Assembly (NCBI GenBank): GCA_018340375.1
Contig: JAFFJZ010000014.1
Location: forward strand, 2,418,001-2,482,000
Direction of reading: 5' to 3'
Length of the DNA: 64,000 bases
From: Gonatopus flavifemur
Lineage: Eukaryota; Arthropoda; Insecta; Hymenoptera; Dryinidae
Shown: positions 33,762-46,923 of the stretch, in pieces
Layout of the letters: the number at the start of each line of letters is the position of its first letter
Position numbering within the stretch: the stretch's first letter is position 1
The notes under the pieces: model-generated
What the model saw: only the letters and a program-made list of their open reading frames with translations
The model's database searches: none
Told to the model about the DNA's origin: nothing
Program-made: the position numbers and the translations under genes

Positions 33762-34625
33762 TTGGATGTTGGAAATCATTTTGAAATTTGCTGCCTCATA
33801 AAAATTCGGAACCAGGATACCTCCTATGTAATTGAACCTCCTAACACTAGAGGCGTGGAATAATTGATAAAACTATCACTTACTTTTTTTTTGCCGGTAT
33901 AATGTACTGAGATCTCTTGACATTACATTGTTCCTAGGATTATAATAATAAAAATTATTTCCATTATTTGTGATTAATGTGTTGAGCAATATTTTGATCT
34001 CATTCGATGAAGATTTCAACAGGCATAGTGGAAGTCAGAAAGGAAGTTGATCTGAGTGTAATCAACTACAGATCTCTTGAAGGGAAGTACATGATATTAG
34101 AGAATTAGGAAGCCACAATGGCTTTCATACCGATAACAGATAAAATAACGCATTCAAATGATTTTGTTCTCATTGATACTGCGGCACACAGTACGAATAT
34201 CAAGGTGATCTTGAAATGATCATGTTCAGATCATTCGTAGATCAAAACTTGATAAGAACGGTTAACGAATGATCATGATCAGATTTGAAAGTGATCACGC
34301 ACACACATTGACATTTCATCGGAGTAAGCTGCTTTACTGATCTGAAAAAAGATGATAAAAAGATTCTGCAGTCTCACTATTCGCATCACTTGGTGATCAT
34401 CTCATACGTGATCACCGAGTGATAGTTTTTTCATCAATTTTTGATGTACATTTTTTTACTCGAGTTTGTACTTAATATTTTCACTTTTGTTTGTATTCAA
34501 ACGAAGAATGCGCTCCATTCTGCATAACACACAATGTCTCAGCAATGTTTCGGAATATTGCTGGATTGTTACAAATGTCTTGGTTATGTCGCGGTGATAT
34601 TTTAAGACATTACCGAGACATTCTA
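33762..34625. other. Spacer with a GATC-rich stretch
   Basis: No gene recognised. From about 34190 to 34440, tgatca, gatcat and agatca recur many times, including palindromes such as aatgatcatgatcag. It may be a worn MITE. The 3' flank of the tnp2 gene lies at the left. Confidence 0.45.
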
Positions 34626-35232
34626 CAGGGTGTCCCATTTTAATCTGTGAATGCAAATATCTCAAAAATCCGCATCTTGAACCAAAAGTACTTCATACCA
34701 CAGTTGTTATACAAAGAAGGGGCCAAAAAACTACCATATCAATTTCATCATAGATGGCGTTATAATCGATTAAAATGGAGTCAACATCATTTTTTTAAAC
34801 GGGAACCCCCACTCTTTATTGCATATCTTGATTCTACGCAAAAAACTGAGTAACTTTGGCTGGGAACGTTTTTCTAAATTTTTGGAGATGGCGCCACAAT
34901 TGATGGAAAATAAAGTCTATGAAACGATATGCGGATATCTTGAGGAATGCATCCAAGAGCCGAAATATCTCATTCGAATGTTGTTGAGAGAGGAGACGAC
35001 ACAATGGCGATATCAGTTCCATAGTAGATGGCGCTGTGGTCGGTGAAAATGAGGTCAACTTCAATTTTTCGAATGGAAACTCCTACTTTCTATCGCATAT
35101 CATGATTCTACGCGAAAAAATGAGGAATTTTTGTTTTAAACATTTTCCCTAAATTCTTGAAGATGGAAACGGTGGACAATGAGGTTGATGAAAAAGTTCT
35201 ACTGCATTATGTGTGAAGCAACGCTCAACAAA

Positions 35233-35393
35233 CGAATCAAAACAATAATACTTTCAGAGAAGAAATCGAACACAAAACACAACAAATGTCATGTCCAAAA
35301 CCTTGTGAATGGCTTTGATTCAATGTTTTGGAAACAACATTCATTGTGCTTCGTGTTCGATTTGTTCTCTGAAATTATGATTGTTTTGATTTC
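35233..35393. repeat. Internal hairpin within the DD41D element
   Basis: aatcaaaacaataatactttc and atcgaacacaaa on the left pair with tttgtgcttcgtgttcgat and attatgattgttttgatt on the right. It could be a small MITE inserted next to the left arm. Confidence 0.6.
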
Positions 35394-35483
35394 CGTTGGA
35401 ATCCCGTACAAAATCTGCATTTCAAAATCATCTAGTTCTCTGTCGCTATTTGGGAGAAACACATTATTTGACGACTGAATATC

Positions 35484-36553
35484 ATGTCAGATTACACCCC
35501 AAACGATATCGTTGATATTTTATTGTGTCTCGGTGAAGCGCAGGAAAACTATCTTAGAGCTGTACGAATTTTCAAACGACGTTTTCCGGATCGGAGGTGT
35601 CCATCTCACGTCACTATCCAATCTGTCGGACAACGTGCGCGTCGAGGTTTTATGACACGAAAAAGAGCCAATGAAGTTTATGATGATAACAATGAGCCTG
35701 ATGAGAGATTGCTTGTTGTGCTGGGATTAATCCACATTAATCCTCATACCAGTGTTCGGGATATTGAAAAGCAACCAGGATTCCCCGATCCACAGTTCAC
35801 CACATGTTAAAATCAGTTCAATATCATCCGTACCACATCTGTTTGGTCGTTGACAGCTGAGGATTTCACAGCAAGGATGAACTTCTGCACATAGGCCCAG
35901 GGTAAAATTGAGGGAGATCCTAATTTCTTTCAACACATCATGTTCTCTGATGAGGCAACATTCCGAAGCGTAGGAATTGTAAATAGGTACAATAGTCATT
36001 ATGAGAGTGCTCAGAACCCCCACTGGGTTCGTACGGTAGACCATCAGCACCGTTGGAGTGTCAACGTTTGGTGTGGAATTGTAGATTCCAAAATCATAGG
36101 ACCATATTTTTTTTAAGGAAACCTTAGTAGCGTGGAATATCTTCACTTCTTACAGCATGAACTTCCTGCCCTGATGGAAGACTTAAGTTTCGACCTAAGA
36201 TCAACAATGTGGTTTCAACAGGATGGAGCACCTGCTCATTTCGCGCGGAATGCACGGAATTTTTTGGATCAGCAATTCCCAGGGCAGTGGATTAGCCGTG
36301 GAGGACCTGTTCGATGGCCACCGAGATCGCCAGACTTGACGTCGCCGGATTTTTTTTTGTGAGGTTACATAAAAGATGTTGTATTCCGCAAACTTCCTAC
36401 AACACGCGATGACATGAAAATTCGAATAAGGAGAACATGCGCAGCAATAACACCTGCTGTGTTGCGAACAACTGTGTTCAACTTTCATAAAAGAATCAGA
36501 CTTTGTCATCAGCAAAACGGTGATCATCTTGTGAGGTTTCGAAGGCAAACCTA
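35484..36553 (+). pseudogene. Decayed DD41D transposase
   Basis: The N-terminus from ATG 35484 (MSDYTPNDIVDILLCLGEAQ) is the usual start of this insect family. The frame breaks at 35810. Later pieces include FSDEATF, WCGIVDSKIIGPYFF, then WFQQDGAPAHFARNARNF and RWPPRSPDLTSPDFFL. From the second Asp (QQD) to the third (SPD..) there are 41 residues, the DD41D spacing. In-frame stops interrupt it near 36115 and at 36360 (a TGA where the family has Trp in FFLWG). It cannot encode a working enzyme. Confidence 0.85.
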
Positions 36554-37385
36554 GGCAATCCATTCTAGACAATCCGCTCTTTTTAGGGCGATAATGATGT
36601 GCGAAGTCCGATCGCGCAACCTCCTCGGGGTGCACATTGGGTAACGCTAATGCCAACGGCCTACTGATGACCGGGGGAGGAGGGAGGGATATGGGAATTT
36701 GTTACACCGCAATCCTCGGAAGATGAAAACGAAACCTTCAAGAGTTGAGCGTTGCTTTACACCTAATGCAACAGAACTTTCTCATCAACCTCATTTCCCA
36801 CCGTTTCTATCTTCAAGAATTTAGGGAAAATGTTGCGAACAAAAATTCCTCATTTCTCCGCGTAGAATCATGATATGGGATAAAAAGTAGGAGTTTCTAC
36901 TTGAAAAATTGAAGTTGACCTCATTTTTACCAACCACATCGCTATCTACTATGGAACTGATATCGCCATCGTGTCGTCCCCTCTCTTAACAAAAACATTC
37001 GAATGAAATATTTCGGCTCTTGGATGCATTCCTCAAGATATCCGCATATTGTTCCATAGACCTTATTTTTCATCGATTGTGGCGCCATCTTCAAAAATTT
37101 AGAGAAACGTTCCAAGCGAAAGTTATTCAGTTTTTTGCGTAGAATCAAGATATGCAATAAAAAGTGGGGGTTGCCGTTTGAAAAAATGATAATGACCCCA
37201 TTTTAATCGATCATAACGCCATCTATGATGGAATTGATATCGTAGTTTTGTGACCCCTTCTTTGTATAACAACTTTGGTATGGAGTACTTTTGGTTGAAG
37301 ATGCATGTTTTTGAGATATTTGCATTTGAAGATTAAGATGGGACACCCTGTATACTATGTCATCATCATCATGAAGTAATCAGTC

Positions 37386-40300
37386 TTACGACTGGTTTGA
37401 TGGAACCCTCCACCCCTGTCTATTATCCGCCAAACGTTTAATTTCTACATATCTACTACATCCCTTGTCTTGTACGATTTGCTTCATATAACTTGCTCTT
37501 GGTTTACCTTTACCAGTTTTACCATCCATTTTCCCTTCCAATATTGTTCTCAATAAACTCTCATGCCGTAATGTGTGTCCTATGAGATTGCTTCTCCTTT
37601 TCACGATGTGTTTCAAAAGATTTCTTTCTTCATTCATCTGCTCGAGTACTTCTTCATTTTTGACTTTGTCTATCCATTTTATTCTGAGCATCCTCCTATA
37701 ACACCACATTTCAAAAGCTTCAAGTCTTCGTTGATCAGTTTTCCCCATTGTCCAAGTTTCGCAACCATATAATGCTGTGCTCCAAACGTAACTTTTCAAG
37801 AATTCTTCCTTACTTCCAAGCTTATATTTTTTGGACGTAATAACTGTCTCTTTTGGTAAAAAGCCTGTTTCCCTTGTGCTATTCTTGCTCTTATATCTCT
37901 TTCGCTTTTGCCGTTCTCTGTAATTATGCTTCCTAGATTTTTTCGAATTCTTTCACCTGTTCAATCGTCTCGGTATCTATTTTGATTTTCGTTTTTCTAG
38001 CTGTTTTTGCTGCTGTACACATCATGAATTTTGCTTTGTCTTTATTTATATTCATACAATAGTTTTCCAATAATATTGTTCTCATAGGGTTGAGAATATT
38101 TTCTAACTCAGTACTACTCGTGGCCAATATAGCTATGTCATCCACGAATCTCGACATACTCATATTTTCTCCTTGAATCTGTAATTTCGATTGGATTTCC
38201 TCCTTCACTTCGTTCATTGCTTCTTCTATGTATAAGTTGAAAATCAGTGGCGATAATGAGCATCCTTGTCTCACCCCTCTTCTTATTTGTGCTTCCCCTT
38301 CCTGACCCTCTATGTCTATTCTTGCACTTTGATTCTTATATAATTCGTATATTATACTTCTATCTTTATAATTTATTCCCACCTTCTTCAGGATCGCAAA
38401 CATCTTCTCCCAGTCCACATTATCGAGAGCCTTTTGTATATCTACGGAACCTATGTACACAGATTCCTTCAGCGCTATCCTTTTCTCTGTCACTGCCCTG
38501 AGTGCTGAGATTGCTTCTCGCGTTCACCTATTCTTTCTAAAACCAAACTGATCTTCTGCCAATCTACTCTCTATCTCATTTTCCATCCTCCTGTATATAA
38601 TTTTGGTCAGTATTTTCGAAGCATGTGAAGTTAAACTGATCGTTCTGTAGTTCTCGCATTTGTCTGCCCCTTGTTTTTTCGGGATAGCGACAATTTTATT
38701 CTTTTGGAAATCTTCCGATACTTCTCCTTCTTCGTACATATCTCTAATCAATTCAAACAGTGCGTCGCGAGTTCCTTCACTGGAGGCTTTTATGAGGTCC
38801 GCACTTATGCCATCTATGCTTTGCGCTTTATTATTTTTCAATTCTTTCAAAGCCTTGTCGAATTCTGATCTCAATATCGAATCTCCCAATTCTCCCCCAT
38901 CTACATCCTCCTCCTTCTCTAAAAGTGCTATATCATCGTCTCCTCTATACAAGTCTTCCAAATGATCAATCCACTGTTCTATTTTCTCTTCCGTTTTTAT
39001 CAATTGTCGTCCTAGAGAGTTTCTAATCTTATCGCTTCTAGATTTCATTTGTCCGAAAAATCTTTTAATAATCCTAAATGCTTCATCTATTTTTCCTGAA
39101 TGCAATCTTATTTCTATATTCTGACATTCCTCTTCTAAACACTGTTCTTTTGCTTTCCTTGATTCTCTTATTATTTTATTTCTCAATGATTTGTATCGTT
39201 GCTGGCCTTCTTGGCTATCATTATTCTTGTATTTTCTTCTTTCATTCATCAATTCTAAAATTACTCCCGTTATCCATGGGTTTCTAGGTTCTACTCCATC
39301 ATTCTTCAAAATCTCATCCGCACACTCTCCTATATTCCCCTCCATCTTTGTTCATCTCCTCTCTGTTCCCGAGTCTTTCTCTTTTTGATCTCCCAATTTT
39401 TCATCCAACATTTCCTCGAATGCCTCATGTGTTTGTTTTTGCTTGAGGTTCTTCAAATTCCATCTTTTCTGCAGTTTCCTTTTCTTCTTCAGAGATTTGA
39501 ATTTCAGGGAACATTTCATCATCAACATATTATGATCACTATCTATATCCGCACTGGGATAAGTTTTACAGTTCTTCAATTGGTTTCTAAATCTTTGTCC
39601 AACTAATATGTAATCAATTTGGTATCTTGCTGTATCTCCTGGCATTTTCCAAGTGTAGATTTTTCTTGGATGATTTTCGAATAAAGTGTTTGTGATAGCC
39701 ATTTTATGATTTTCACAAAATTCGACTAAACATTGTCCTCTATCGTTCCTCCTCCCTAACGCGAAATCTCCTATAATGTTGTCCTCTTTTCCTTGTCCTA
39801 CTACCACATTCCAATCCCCCATCACTATCAAATTCTCTTCTCCCTTCACACATTCTATCACTTCTATTTTTTCGTACGTTTTTTCAATATCTTCCTCCGA
39901 ATATGCAGATGTGGGCATGTATACTTGGACTATGACTGTGTCTACCGGTTTTGTTCTGATTCTACCCATACAGGAAACCCCGAGAATGTAAACACAGCCA
40001 ATAATCGGCCCATGTATGGCTACCATTTAATGGCCAATAATGGATTCACATCATTGGCACAACTGTGGCCCACTACTGGCTGATAAGAAAGGCCAGCAAT
40101 GAAAACAGCCGATAATCAGCCGATGTACGGCTACGGTAAACGGCCAACAATTGATTCCCCGTTACTGGCTGGAATATGGCCTATTACTGAGTGAAATGGA
40201 TTCCAAAGTTGGATGTATTGTATTCGTAATCACCCCTGAAAAAAGTTTGTTTTGGCCTTATTTCTATTACGTTGAATAAATGATTCATATCCATTAAATA

Positions 40301-41368
40301 CGTTTTACATGATTCAAATGAATTCTTATTCATATAGATAATCAATTACTTCCTCATGTAAATAACAAAAAAATTTGAAGGAATGAGCAACTGAATTCAA
40401 CTGATTTATCGAGAATACTTATGACTCGTATAATTTTACATTTGAGATTGTCGAAATATCAGGCATGCAAATCTATTTGGAAGAAAACATCCATTTCTGA
40501 TCTTGTGAAAACTGGAATGACAAACATCCCAAAAACAAAAAAGTGTTTTGGATCACGCTTAACCTCTCATTTGAACTAATACTGAACCGATTATTCTGGA
40601 ACGCAGTCATATTACCATTGGATATCATTATTATTATGCCCTCGTAATCTGCCATTGATGGTTAACATTCGAACATTATCCCGAAATTTCTGGCCATAAA
40701 TCGGGATCATTTAGCCCCATTACTGGGCCAATCAATAATTTTATACATGGCCCATTATTTATTGCCATTACTGGACCCACGTTATCATCCAGCAATTAAC
40801 CATTGATGAGCCATCAATGGGCGCCATTAATGGGCAAAGAACGCCGTTTGTGGTCCAGTAACGTGCCATTATTGGGCCAATCGTTCAGCCCTGTATGGGT
40901 AACCATCATCACACGTTCATTATGTTGCAAATAATTTTCTATTCTATTTCCTACTCTTTTATGCATTACAATTCCTACACCTGCTTGACCGTTCTTTGAT
41001 CCTGTATGAATTATTCTATAATCCCCGCTCCAGAAATCGCCCTCTTGTGGCCATCTCATTTCGCTAATCCCCATCACGTCTATATTCAACCTATTCATTT
41101 CTAATTTCAAATTTTCTAATTTTCCCGTTTGCCTCAGTGATCCAACATTCCACGCTCCGACTCGAAGAATGTTGTTTCTTCTCCCTATCCTATTCTTCGG
41201 TTTTCGTTCCTTGCTGATGAAGCTTCCTCGAGCAGCCTCCACCCGGAGATCCGAACGGGAGACTAGTTTACCTCCGGAATATTTTACCCGAGAGAGCGCC
41301 ATCATGTATTTATTAATTTGTTCGTTTGTTTTTGTTACATAATATTCCAGGTTAGGAAAAGGTTTCAT
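37386..41368 (-). pseudogene. RTE ORF: APE endonuclease plus reverse transcriptase, broken
   Basis: Minus-strand order: endonuclease N-terminus at 41368-40902 (LRVGAWNVGSLRQTGKL, GISEMRW); MITE interruption; endonuclease C-terminus at 39964-39352 (VIVQVYMPTS, MGDWNVVVG, YQIDYILV, DSDHNML); RT fingers at 39345-38524 (AIPKKQGADKCENYRTISL, EDQFGFRK); RT palm at 38493-37933 (RGVRQGCSLSP, then FVDDIA in place of FADD); C-terminal domain at 37799-37386 (YGCETWTMGK, CYRRMLRIKW). At least four frame breaks. The endonuclease resembles the family often mis-annotated as craniofacial development protein 2 (family knowledge). Not functional. Confidence 0.85.
39965..40899. mobile_element. TA-flanked MITE with GGCCAATAATGG internal repeats
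   Basis: 935 bp inserted in the RTE endonuclease region. The ends are cccatacagg and, inverted, cccatacaggg, with TA at 39963-39964 and 40900-40901. Removing it restores the endonuclease reading (VMMV then RIRTK). The interior is packed with variants of ggccaataatgg, cggcccatgtatgg and ccattactgg in both orientations near both ends. No ORF of note. Confidence 0.85.
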
Positions 41369-41661
41369 TTCCTCGGGAAGTATTGAAACATGTCAAGGAA
41401 GGTACTTCTCCCTTGCTTTCCTTCCGTTTGATTTTGCCGATGTTTCTGACATTAGGATGATTTCGTTTCTCTCAGTTTGTATTCTTTCTCTTGAGTAGTT
41501 TATTTCACTCAATAAAAAGATCCAACTCTGAGATACTTATCCTCCCCACCACGTAAAGGAAGCAGATAATACCAGGGATGGATAAAAAGGATGTCAAGGA
41601 CGGGTATCATGAATATCCCCCTGGAAGACCCGCAATCATCCACGGGAAGGGTATACTATGT

Positions 41662-42483
41662 GGGATTCAAATAAAAATTCACTTATTTCGAATGAAATTG
41701 AATGTTGCAGTAGTTTGAACTGTTTATTGAAACTAATTATCCACATGGCACAAAGACTTCTAAAAGGTATCTTGCAAATGAGCATGATAATAGACATCTG
41801 ATATGATTCTAAAACATATCTTATGCAACGCGTTCACGGGTCCCGAGTTGAGGGGGTTTGTGCCCTTCCCCCCAAACAATTTGTTAGAAGGGCTGAGTCC
41901 TTCGAATTTTGAGAAAAGTAGTGGACCAATTATATTCTTCCTGTAGAAATTCCATAAACTTTTGCCTACAATAGAGAAACGGAATTTTCTTTATCAACCA
42001 TCTCTGTATAATACTTCGGCAAGCCTTGAAACACAAACCCTTCTCTCTTCTTCTCAGGTGCTTACAGATTGTATCAGCTTTTCCTAATTTGTCATATTTG
42101 TATAAAATACTTCTATCTCTGCCTGTAACAAGTTGTTAGGCGAAAAGAAGTATGAGTCAACTTGGACTGATTAGGAACAGGTTACGATCATCTATGTCCG
42201 ATTTGTGATTGTCAAACTTAATGATATTGACCAGTGAGAAATATATATTGGATAAGGTATCTAATGATAATATTGTAAAAAGTTTTGCCATTCCCTCTAA
42301 GAATTGGCAATCAATATTACTACCTAATTAAAGATATTATGCTTTATACAACACCGTATATTGAAATATTGATAAATCTAATTATTCGAAACTAATGTAA
42401 GCCTATGAAAATTATCCACTGGAGAAGGGGCTTTTGTTACTTGGTAACTAAAGGGGGATTCCCGCACCATGTATTGCCCTGGT
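41662..42483. other. No gene recognised
   Basis: Unremarkable AT-rich sequence. A short GC-rich patch, gggggtttgtgcccttcccc, is near 41855. No clear repeat or RNA gene. Confidence 0.45.
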
Positions 42484-44506
42484 AGACCGAGGTGATGATC
42501 TTATTGTGCACGCAAAAGACCGTGGAAAGATCTTGAGAAAAAGTTTAATATCAATGCGAAAAATGAACGTGGGAGGGAAAATAAAGAGGGATTCATAAAG
42601 TGGAAGGCTCAATCTAGCGATCACAACAAACGTGATTGCGAAATTCCGTAATTGAAGGTAATGACTAACGATTTAAAAAAATTGAATTTATCGAAGAAAT
42701 TCAATGCGGCAAAGCAGCGACGTGGCGTAGTGTGGCTCCCGAGTGGGGAAAGAACGGTTAGAGAATGGAGAAGACTGGGGAACGCCTACGGCACGAACTA
42801 CAGACGAAACACAAAGATCGAGCGGAGAACCTCTGGAGCCTTTGAAAAACTCCCGTGGATGATCACAATTGAGAGTCGTTTTTCAAACTAAATTGCTGAA
42901 TTCAGCAAGATATTTCGATTCACTGGTCATTATTGGACATAAAAGATGTGGACAACATCGGTTTTTGTCATTATACGAGTGCGGAATGATGGATAATTGA
43001 CTTTGATGCTAAAAAGACCGTGAAAAGACCGTTAGAAGACCGTGAAAAGATCTTCGCGAATAATCACACTTTTGAATCATTTTTTCAACCGTTTAGTTCA
43101 TACCAGCGAAATATTCCCATTCACGGGTCATTATTGGACATAAAAGATGTAGAAAACATCGGTTTTTGTCATCATACGAGTGCAGAATGATGGAAAATCG
43201 ACTTCAATGCGGGAAAGACCGGGAAAATACCGTGGAAAGACCTTCGCGAATAATCACGCTCTTGGATCATGACACGTGAATGGAAATATCCCGCTGATAT
43301 GGACGAAAAAGTTGGAAAAATGATTCAAATGTGTGAGTATTCGCGAAGATCTTTTCACGGTCTTTTCAGCATTAGAATCGATTCTCCATCATTCCGCACT
43401 CGTATGATGGGATGAATCGATGTTGTCCACATCTTCTATGTTCAATACTGACCCGTTAATGGAAACATTTCGCTAATATGAACGAAGAAGTCCGAAAAAT
43501 GATTTAAAAGTGTGATTATTCACGAAGATCTTTTCACGGTCCTTTCACGGTCTTTTCGCGATCTTTTGGGCATTGAAGTCGATTCCCCATCATTCTGCAC
43601 TCGTATGATGGGATGAATCGATGTTGTCGACATCTTTCATGTTCATTCATGACCAGTGAATGGAAATATTCCGCTGATATAAACAACAAAGTTGGAAAAA
43701 TGATTCAAAAGTGTGATTCCCCGTTTCAAAAAGATTCGCGAAGATCTTTTCACAGTCTTTTCATGGCCTTGTCAGCATTAAAGTGGATTTTCCATCATCC
43801 CGCACTCGTATGAGGGAAAAAACCGATGTTTCCCACATCTTTCATGTTCAATTATGACCCGTGAATGAAAATATTCCGCTGATATAAACAAAAAAGTTTG
43901 AAAAATGATTTAAAAAGGTGATTATTCGAGATGATCTTTTCACGGTTTTTTCACGGTGGTCTCAGCAATCAAATCGATTCTCCATCATTCCGCACTCGTA
44001 TGATGACAAAAGCCGATGTTGTCCACATCTTTTATGTTCAATAATGACCTGTGAATCGAAATATCTTGCTGATTTCAACAATTTAGTTTGAAAAACGACT
44101 CTCAAGTGTGATCATTTACGAGAGTTCTCCGAAGGCTCCAGAGGTTCTCCACTCGATCTTTGTGTTTCGTCTATAGTTTGTGCTGTAGGCCTTTCCAAGT
44201 CTTCTCCGTTCTCTAACCGTTCTTCCCCCATTCGGGAGCCACACTACGTCTCGTCGCTGCCCTGTCGCATTGAATTTTTCCGATAAATTCAAGTTTTTAA
44301 AGTCGTTAGTTATTGCCTTCAATTACGGAATTTCGCAATCCCGTTTGTTGTGATCGCCAGATGGGACCTTCCACTTTATGAATCCCCTTTTATTGTTCCT
44401 CCTCCGTTCATTTTTCGCATTGATATTAACGTTTTTCTCAGGGTCTTTTCACGGTCTTTTGCGTGCACAATGAGATGATCTTTTGACGGTCTTTTCAATG
44501 TACTCA
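42484..44506. mobile_element. Foldback-type element with head-to-head internal repeats
   Basis: Left and right arms of about 500 bp (42484-42990 and 44000-44506) are inverted copies; shared blocks include attgtgcacgcaaaagaccgt, ctaacgatttaaaa and cgaaacacaaagatcga. Between them a ~180-220 bp unit (core cgaagatcttttcacggtc, then cattccgcactcgtatgatg) is repeated, inverted on the left (two full copies plus a partial) and direct on the right (four copies), meeting near 43300. This is the architecture of foldback transposons. The open frames at 42652-42891 and 44116-44322 are the same arm sequence translated twice (TNDLKKLNLS/TNDFKNLNLS). I do not recognise that peptide. Confidence 0.8.
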
Positions 44507-46020
44507 ATGCAACCCACCGCCCCTGCGCGGGGAGTTCAAGGGGCTGCAGGCCCCCCGATAAGAAAACAAATCAAAGTCAAGATTGAGAAAAAAATATACA
44601 TCGTTCAAAGAATGGATGTTATGTCCCTGAAACGAAAAATTAACGGCAGATTAAAATTAATATAACTCATTTGATTTCGATACATGTGGGTTATTTAGGA
44701 GTTCTCAAGGACGTTTTGATCACTCAGAAACATTGAATTGTAAGTAATGTGTTATACATCAGGATATACATAAATTTTGTATGAATCCGGATTCACAGTA
44801 TTTGTAGCATCCTCAAAACATTCATGTTAATCACGTTGAACATATTCGTCACCAATGAATTATGTCTCAATGTGTTTATATGAATTTATACAATAACTCA
44901 TGGTATTGTGGAGTGTAATCAAAACCAAAGATGAAGAAGCAGTTGTACCTCAGTTTGTTTGTGTATTAGAGGGATTCGAATGGTAATCACTTTGCAATAC
45001 ATTCATAATCATTCCGTGAGATTCAATGTCACAGTTAACAATTTCTCGGAAGACTCTCAAATCCCCCACTTTCTTCTACGTCCTCACACACTCTTCGATC
45101 CCCGTCCGCTTCCATTTTCCTGCACGCGCACTGACTTTGGCACACGGTTGCCTGATCGTGCGGGAATGTGGCACTTTGCGCACGGCGTTGGGAAAAATTT
45201 TTCCGCGATCCACATTATCCGACGACATTTTGAAAGCGTGTCTTCCCTATGTCAGCACCATCCGAAGGTCATAAAACTTCGAGCATATTCACTCAAGGAA
45301 TGGTTAATCCCACAATAAGAAATCAAGACGAATCGGAATTGAGACAAGGAGAGGGTAAGCACTAAGCTTGGAAACAAAATTTGAGAATTTCGTAGATGTC
45401 ACCATTATGCGGATATCTTCTGTTCCTATCATCCGATCGTTATGAAATTTTCATCACAGTTATATGTAAGGCCGATAGTGGTTCCGTATGAGTTTCAATT
45501 TCATTCTTGCAGGAGAGCGGAAAGGGGAGAGGACACATGTCATCGAAAATTGTGATTCGGCGATCGCTCATCTTTGCGTTTCTGGTTATCCGATTCCAAT
45601 GAAACTTTTACCATGTTTCATTGATGATGCGATAGTAGTTTTGCATAGGTTTCATCCCAATTGACAGGAAGATGTGACAAGCACATACGAAACATGGTAA
45701 TATTTTGATCCTCCACGAGATGGTTCTTCAGTTACCGATTCATCGATTGGCATGACGGATGAATTCTTACATGCTTTAAAATCTATTCTTCATGTGGATA
45801 TGAGGGACATGGAAGTATTGTATGGTTCTCCATACCGATTTTTTTCTGTTATGTATGAGAATGTCAATCCCAACGAATATGGTTATCGAATTCCTACGAC
45901 TTTGGTCTCCTACTTGACAATGAATTTTCCAGATTGATTCTTGAAATTCGATAAGCAACTACTTCAAAGAAGATGTAGTGAAATTTTGTCCGTCTGTTGA
46001 TACTCCAACGCTGTTGAGAA
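44507..46020. other. No gene recognised
   Basis: A GC-rich patch at 44508-44570 (ccgcccctgcgcggggag, ctgcaggccccccg) borders the foldback element. Open frames at 44959-45318 and 45752-45937 look protein-like in places (for example RDMEVLYGSPYRFFSVMYEN) but I cannot place them, and no paired splice sites stand out. Confidence 0.4.
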
Positions 46021-46149
46021 TGTATCAATACGAAATATCTCAATAATTCGATCGTAGAACGTAGCTGGAAATCATATTTACTTATGAAGGATGGTATAAT
46101 ACTAATATAATCGAGAACACAATTGTATTATTCAGTTTTCCTCAATTCT

Positions 46150-46500
46150 TTATTATAGGATTATTTCTTGTTTTTGAGCCAAAGCATATGCAAAAAAGAA
46201 TATTGAAATTGAATTCTTTCGATTCTGATGATGTTGGAGCAATTCGATATTTTTTGATCTCTGAAATAATAATTATATATTCCCTCAATCACTTATAAGC
46301 TGAGATATAATGAGTACATCGAGAACAAAACATTGGTATAAACTACGATATTACAATTATATCGAAAACAAGATATCGCTTATTACTGATTCATGTTTTG
46401 AGAGATCTTATTAGAAGAAATTTGAAACATGAAATGGGAAACGAATTGAGAAATGGAATTATTTTTCTAATTTCAAAAATAATATCATAATAATTCAGTA
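46150..46500 (+). repeat. Degenerate tandem repeat array, left part
   Basis: A ~170-bp unit with gaaattgaattctt, atcatgatgattc, aatattttt and catcgagaacaaaac-type segments. Related units continue at 51763-51820 and 52217-52740. The array is split by the R1-like element and a MITE. Confidence 0.55.
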
Positions 46501-46923
46501 GACTTCTGGGTGACGTGTGCGTGGGAGGAGTAGTGTGTGACAGGTGTGAGATATGAAGTGATGTTTGTAGAGAATTCGAAGTAGGAGAAAGGAATAAATA
46601 GGGAGAAGTGAAAGAGGTAGTCAAAGTATAGGTTTTTCAGGTGTGAGGTGGGAGTGGAGTCAGTGTAGGATTAGAAAAAAGAGAAAGTTGGTGGGAAAGC
46701 GCGTGGTGGACAGGAGGTAGAAGGGGAAGGAGTAGGGAAGAGAGAGAAGAAGGAAGCGAGGGGCGACACATAGGATTGAGAGTTGAAGCTGGTAGTAGAA
46801 AAAAGTAGCGGAGAGGATAAGGCAGAGAGAAGAGTGAGTGAAGTGGATAGTGACGGTATCGGGCGGAGTACTAGAGAAGAGAATGAAGGAAGGAGAAAAG
46901 GTAGGGTTAGTCAGACGGGAAAA

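Larger units (their letters stand above)
34626..37350 (+). mobile_element. DD41D mariner-like element with ~600-bp inverted ends
   Basis: 2725 bp with TA on both sides (34624-34625 and 37351-37352). The ends are cagggtgtcccattttaat and, inverted, cagggtgtcccatcttaat. Homology runs inward for about 600 bp (34626 to ~35225 and ~36745 to 37350), with blocks such as gatatcttgaggaatgcatc. The transposase gene between the arms is broken. The RTE element begins immediately to the right, within bases of the TA. Confidence 0.85.
37361..41650 (-). mobile_element. RTE-type non-LTR retrotransposon, near full length
   Basis: An 11-bp target duplication, gtatactatgt, lies at 37350-37360 and 41651-41661. 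The minus-strand 3' end carries a short atg/tga trinucleotide run (37361-37373), a tail type seen in RTE elements. Without the 935-bp MITE inside, the element is about 3.35 kb, the usual RTE length. Coding is broken into at least five frames. The 5' end lies past the first protein motifs, so this is not a 5'-truncated copy. Confidence 0.8.
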
